Origin: Acetobacteraceae bacterium
Lineage (GTDB): Bacteria; Pseudomonadota; Alphaproteobacteria; Acetobacterales; Acetobacteraceae
Direction: 5' to 3'
DNA: 44,296 bases
Assembly (NCBI GenBank): GCA_027487385.1
Contig: JAIYDS010000169.1
Coordinates: 1-44,296 of the forward strand
Below, piece by piece: positions 41,577-44,296 of this stretch. The stretch's first letter is position 1. Each line of letters begins with the position of its first letter. Both the position numbers and the translations under genes were made by a program. The notes beneath the pieces were generated by a model, which saw nothing but the letters and a program-made list of their open reading frames with translations, did not search any database and was not told where the DNA came from.

Positions 41577-44296
41577 CGGCGTGCCGGAGCCCGGCCGCCG
41601 AAGATCGTCACATAGAGCGTCGGCAGGAAGACCAGCGTGAGCAGGGTGGCCACCATCAGCCCGCCCATGATGGCGAAGGCCATCGGCCCCCAGAACACCG
41701 TGGGCGCGATGGGGATGAGGCCGAAGACGGTCGAGATCGCCGTCAGCATCATCGGCCGGAGGCGTGAGGAGGCGGCGCGCACCACCGCATCCCAGACCGT
41801 GGCGCCCGCCGCGCGCTCATCCTCGATGGAGATGATCAGGATGATGGCGTTCTTCGCGATCATCCCCAGCAGCGCGAGGATGCCGAGGATGGCGACGAAG
41901 CCGAGCGGCCGGCCCGAGGCCAGCAGCATCAGCACCACGCCGATGATGCCGAGAGGCAGCAGCGCCAGCACCATGACCAGGCGCCGGAAGGAGACGAGCT
42001 GGAACATCATCAGCGTCAACATGACCACCAGCATCACCGGCACGACCGCAAGCACCGAAGCCTGGGAGAGCGCGCTCTCCTCCGCGATGCCGCCGAGATC
42101 CACGCGATAGGGGCGCGGCAGCGTGGCGTTCAGCGCGTCGATCTTCGGCTGCATGATCGCCACCACGGAATCCGGCAGCGTGCCGGCGGTGACATCGGCG
42201 CGCACGGTCAGCGTGGGCACGCGGTCCCGCCGCCAGATCATCGGGTATTCCTGCGCGTATTCGAAGCTCGCGAGCTGGCTGAGCGGGACCATCCGCCCGC
42301 CGGGCAGCGGGATCTGGATGGAGCGCAGCGTGGTCAAGGAGAGGCGCTCCTCCGCCGTCGCGCGCGCCACCACATTGATCAGGTAGATGTCATCGCGCAG
42401 CTGGGTGATGGTGGTGCCGGTGACGGCCGCGTTCAGCACGGCGGCGACGCCGGCGGAACTCAGGCCAAGGCGCCGCGCCTCATCCTGATCCACCACCACG
42501 CGCAATTGCCGTGCGGGCTCCATCCAGTCGAAATGCACAAGGCGCGAGCCGCGTGCCTCGGCCATGATGCGCGCCACATCCTGCGCGATTTCCCGCACCT
42601 TCTCGATGTCGGGGCCATTCACCCGGTATTGCAGGGGCCAGCCCACGGGTGGGCCCAGCTCCAGCGGATAGACGCGCGCCACCGCGTCGGGGAATTGCTC
42701 CGCCATCAGCCGCTCGAGCTTGAGGTGCAGCCGCTCGCGGGCCGGCAGATCCTTCGCGACGACCACGGCCTGGGAGAAGAAGGGCAGCGCCAGCTGCACA
42801 TTCAGCGGCAGATAGAAGCGGATGGCGCCGCGGCCGATATAGGTGCTCCACCGCTCCACATCGGGGTCATTGGCGAGTGCCGCATCCAGGCGCGTCGCCG
42901 CCGCCTCGCTCGCGAAGATCGAGGAATTCTGCGGCAGCGTGATGTCCACCAGCAATTCCGTCCGGTCCGAGGAGGGGAAGAATTGCCGCGGCACGAATTG
43001 CATCGCGTAGATGGAGACGGCGAAGATGCCGAGCGTGATGGCGATGGTCACCCAGCGCGCGCGCATGGCGAGGCTGAGCAGCGCGCCATAGGCGCGCAGC
43101 ACCATGCCGGGCTTTTCCGGCTCGGTCGCGGCGGCCTTCACCGCCGGCACCTTCAGGATCGCCATGCCAAGCAGGGGGGCGAAGAGCACCGCCACGAACC
43201 AGGAGACGATGAGCGCGATGCCCACCACCGCGAAGATGGTGAAGGTGTATTCGCCCGCCGAGGATTTCGCGAAGCCGATGGGCAGGAAGCCCGCGATGGT
43301 GACGAGGGTGCCGATCAGCATGGGCGCGGCCAGCGCCTTGTAGGCGAAGGTCGCCGCATCGCGCTTCGAATCGCCGGCCGCCAGGCGGCGGATCATCGCG
43401 TCGATCGTCGTCATCGCGTCATCCACCAGGAGGGTGAGGGCGATGATCAGCGCGCCCAGCGAGATGCGCTGCAGGTCAATGCCAAACAGCAGCATGACCG
43501 GAAAGACGATGGCGAGCGTCAGCGGGATGGAGAGCGCCACCACCGAGCCCGCGCGCACGCCGAGTGCCAGGAAGCTCGCCACCATGATGATGACGATGGC
43601 CTGCCAGAGGCTCTCCATGAAATCGCCGATGGCCTCGTCCACGGTGACGGCCTGGTCGGCCACCAGAGTCGCCTCGATGCCGATGGGCAGGTCGGCGCGG
43701 ATGCGGGTGATGGCGGCCTGGACATTCTGGCCCAGCGCCAGGATGTCGCCCGCCTCGCGCATGGCGATGGCCAGCCCGATGGCGGGTGTGCCATTCACCC
43801 GGAACATGGGCTGCGGCGGATCGGCGAAGCCGCGCCGGATGGTGGCGATGTCGGTCAGGCGAAACACCCGCTCGCCGATCACGAAATTCACCGCCAGCAG
43901 ATCCTGCTCGCTCTCGAAGGAGCCGGAGACGCGCACGGCCAGCCGCTCCTGCCCGGTCTCGATCATGCCGGAGGGGCGGACGATGTTCTGCGCCTGCAAG
44001 GCCTGCAGGATGGCGCCGTAATTCAGCCCGAGGCCGGCCAGGCGTTCGGTCGAGAATTCGATGAAGACGCGCTCATCCTGCGCGCCCAGCAGCTCCACCT
44101 TGGAGACATCGGGCACCAGCAGCAGGCGGGAGCGCGCATCCTCGACATAGTCGCGCAATTCGCGCTGGGTGAAGCCATCGGCGGTGAAGCCGTAGATGAT
44201 GCCGAAGGTGTCGCCGAAATCATCATTGAAGAAGGGGCCGACCACGCCCTGCGGCAGGGTGTGGCGGATATCGGCGATGCGTCGTCGCACCTGGTA
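41573..44296 (-). CDS. RND efflux pump, inner-membrane subunit (5' end cut by window)
   Basis: 907 residues of an AcrB/MexF-type resistance-nodulation-division transporter; the first 130 or so residues lie beyond the window, since the frame is open to the last base. The proton relay is intact: a DD pair in TM4 (TLLVDDAMTTID) and a lysine in TM10 (GMIAKNAIILI). The porter subdomains and second-half TM block (FVAILGILALLG; SSRLRPMMLTAI) are complete. It probably works with a membrane-fusion protein encoded beyond the window. The substrate is unknown. The stop overlaps mnhE, which joins a proton-driven pump to a cation/proton antiporter. Confidence 0.92.
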   Translation of the reverse strand, partial: YQVRRRIADIRHTLPQGVVGPFFNDDFGDTFGIIYGFTADGFTQRELRDYVEDARSRLLLVPDVSKVELLGAQDERVFIEFSTERLAGLGLNYGAILQALQAQNIVRPSGMIETGQERLAVRVSGSFESEQDLLAVNFVIGERVFRLTDIATIRRGFADPPQPMFRVNGTPAIGLAIAMREAGDILALGQNVQAAITRIRADLPIGIEATLVADQAVTVDEAIGDFMESLWQAIVIIMVASFLALGVRAGSVVALSIPLTLAIVFPVMLLFGIDLQRISLGALIIALTLLVDDAMTTIDAMIRRLAAGDSKRDAATFAYKALAAPMLIGTLVTIAGFLPIGFAKSSAGEYTFTIFAVVGIALIVSWFVAVLFAPLLGMAILKVPAVKAAATEPEKPGMVLRAYGALLSLAMRARWVTIAITLGIFAVSIYAMQFVPRQFFPSSDRTELLVDITLPQNSSIFASEAAATRLDAALANDPDVERWSTYIGRGAIRFYLPLNVQLALPFFSQAVVVAKDLPARERLHLKLERLMAEQFPDAVARVYPLELGPPVGWPLQYRVNGPDIEKVREIAQDVARIMAEARGSRLVHFDWMEPARQLRVVVDQDEARRLGLSSAGVAAVLNAAVTGTTITQLRDDIYLINVVARATAEERLSLTTLRSIQIPLPGGRMVPLSQLASFEYAQEYPMIWRRDRVPTLTVRADVTAGTLPDSVVAIMQPKIDALNATLPRPYRVDLGGIAEESALSQASVLAVVPVMLVVMLTLMMFQLVSFRRLVMVLALLPLGIIGVVLMLLASGRPLGFVAILGILALLGMIAKNAIILIISIEDERAAGATVWDAVVRAASSRLRPMMLTAISTVFGLIPIAPTVFWGPMAFAIMGGLMVATLLTLVFLPTLYVTIFGGRAPARR

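Overview
This is a high-GC (roughly 70%) bacterial chromosome segment that is almost completely coding. Several independent signs point to an alphaproteobacterium of the order Rhodospirillales, most likely the Acetobacteraceae (Roseomonas-like). These are four solitary Bug/TctC-type solute receptors, hopanoid genes (hpnH, hpnN), a K+-independent H+-pyrophosphatase of the Rhodospirillum type, and an OxyR/KatG pair. The taxonomic placement is inference. I see no tRNA, rRNA, insertion sequence, CRISPR array or phage gene.

Layout. 1-2751 (+): the tail of an unknown protein, then a tight run of a YcgN-type Cys-cluster protein, a DapA-like class I aldolase, a small cupin and proC. 2856-3974 (+): a capsule-export-like protein with a clearly AT-richer centre. 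4035-6338 (-): a Bug receptor and a secreted coiled-coil protein with 63-bp tandem repeats. 6424-9776: oxyR and katG, divergent, with a recognisable OxyR operator between them. 9992-16682: three more Bug receptors, a sensor kinase/response regulator pair divergent from one of them, a DUF3237 protein and a secreted small protein. 16950-19328 (-): an RTX/VCBS protein with a striking 18-residue tryptophan ladder.

19680-27261 is a hopanoid neighbourhood. On the minus strand a ferritin-like diiron protein, a CopD-like membrane protein and the hopanoid RND transporter hpnN overlap one another (translational coupling). hpnH runs divergently and is followed by a class V aminotransferase. The diiron protein carries an EENRH motif like that of soluble acyl-ACP desaturases and is the best candidate here for an undescribed function. 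27364-30181: soluble and membrane pyrophosphatases, divergent. 30452-33791: an OmpA-like outer-membrane protein and a DsbD/ScsB-type reductase.

33774-44296 (-) is one long operon. It holds an RND efflux pump (cut by the window end), then Mrp/Mnh subunits E, F, G, an MbhD-MbhE-MnhB triple fusion, C, D and a second D-like subunit, and finally an AsmA protein. Nearly every junction is an ATGA-type overlap. The order E-F-G-A(C-terminal part)-B-C-D is that of archaeal Mbh hydrogenase membrane modules rather than of the common mrpABCDEFG operon. The second D-like subunit appears to lack the TM5 glutamate.

Intergenic spaces carry three families of palindromic repeats. Family A is a terminator-like module (katG, hpnN and hpnH 3' ends). 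Family B is a hairpin mosaic (after the aminotransferase, and inside the Mrp operon where it masks the mrpF ribosome binding site). Family C is a four-hairpin array after hppA.
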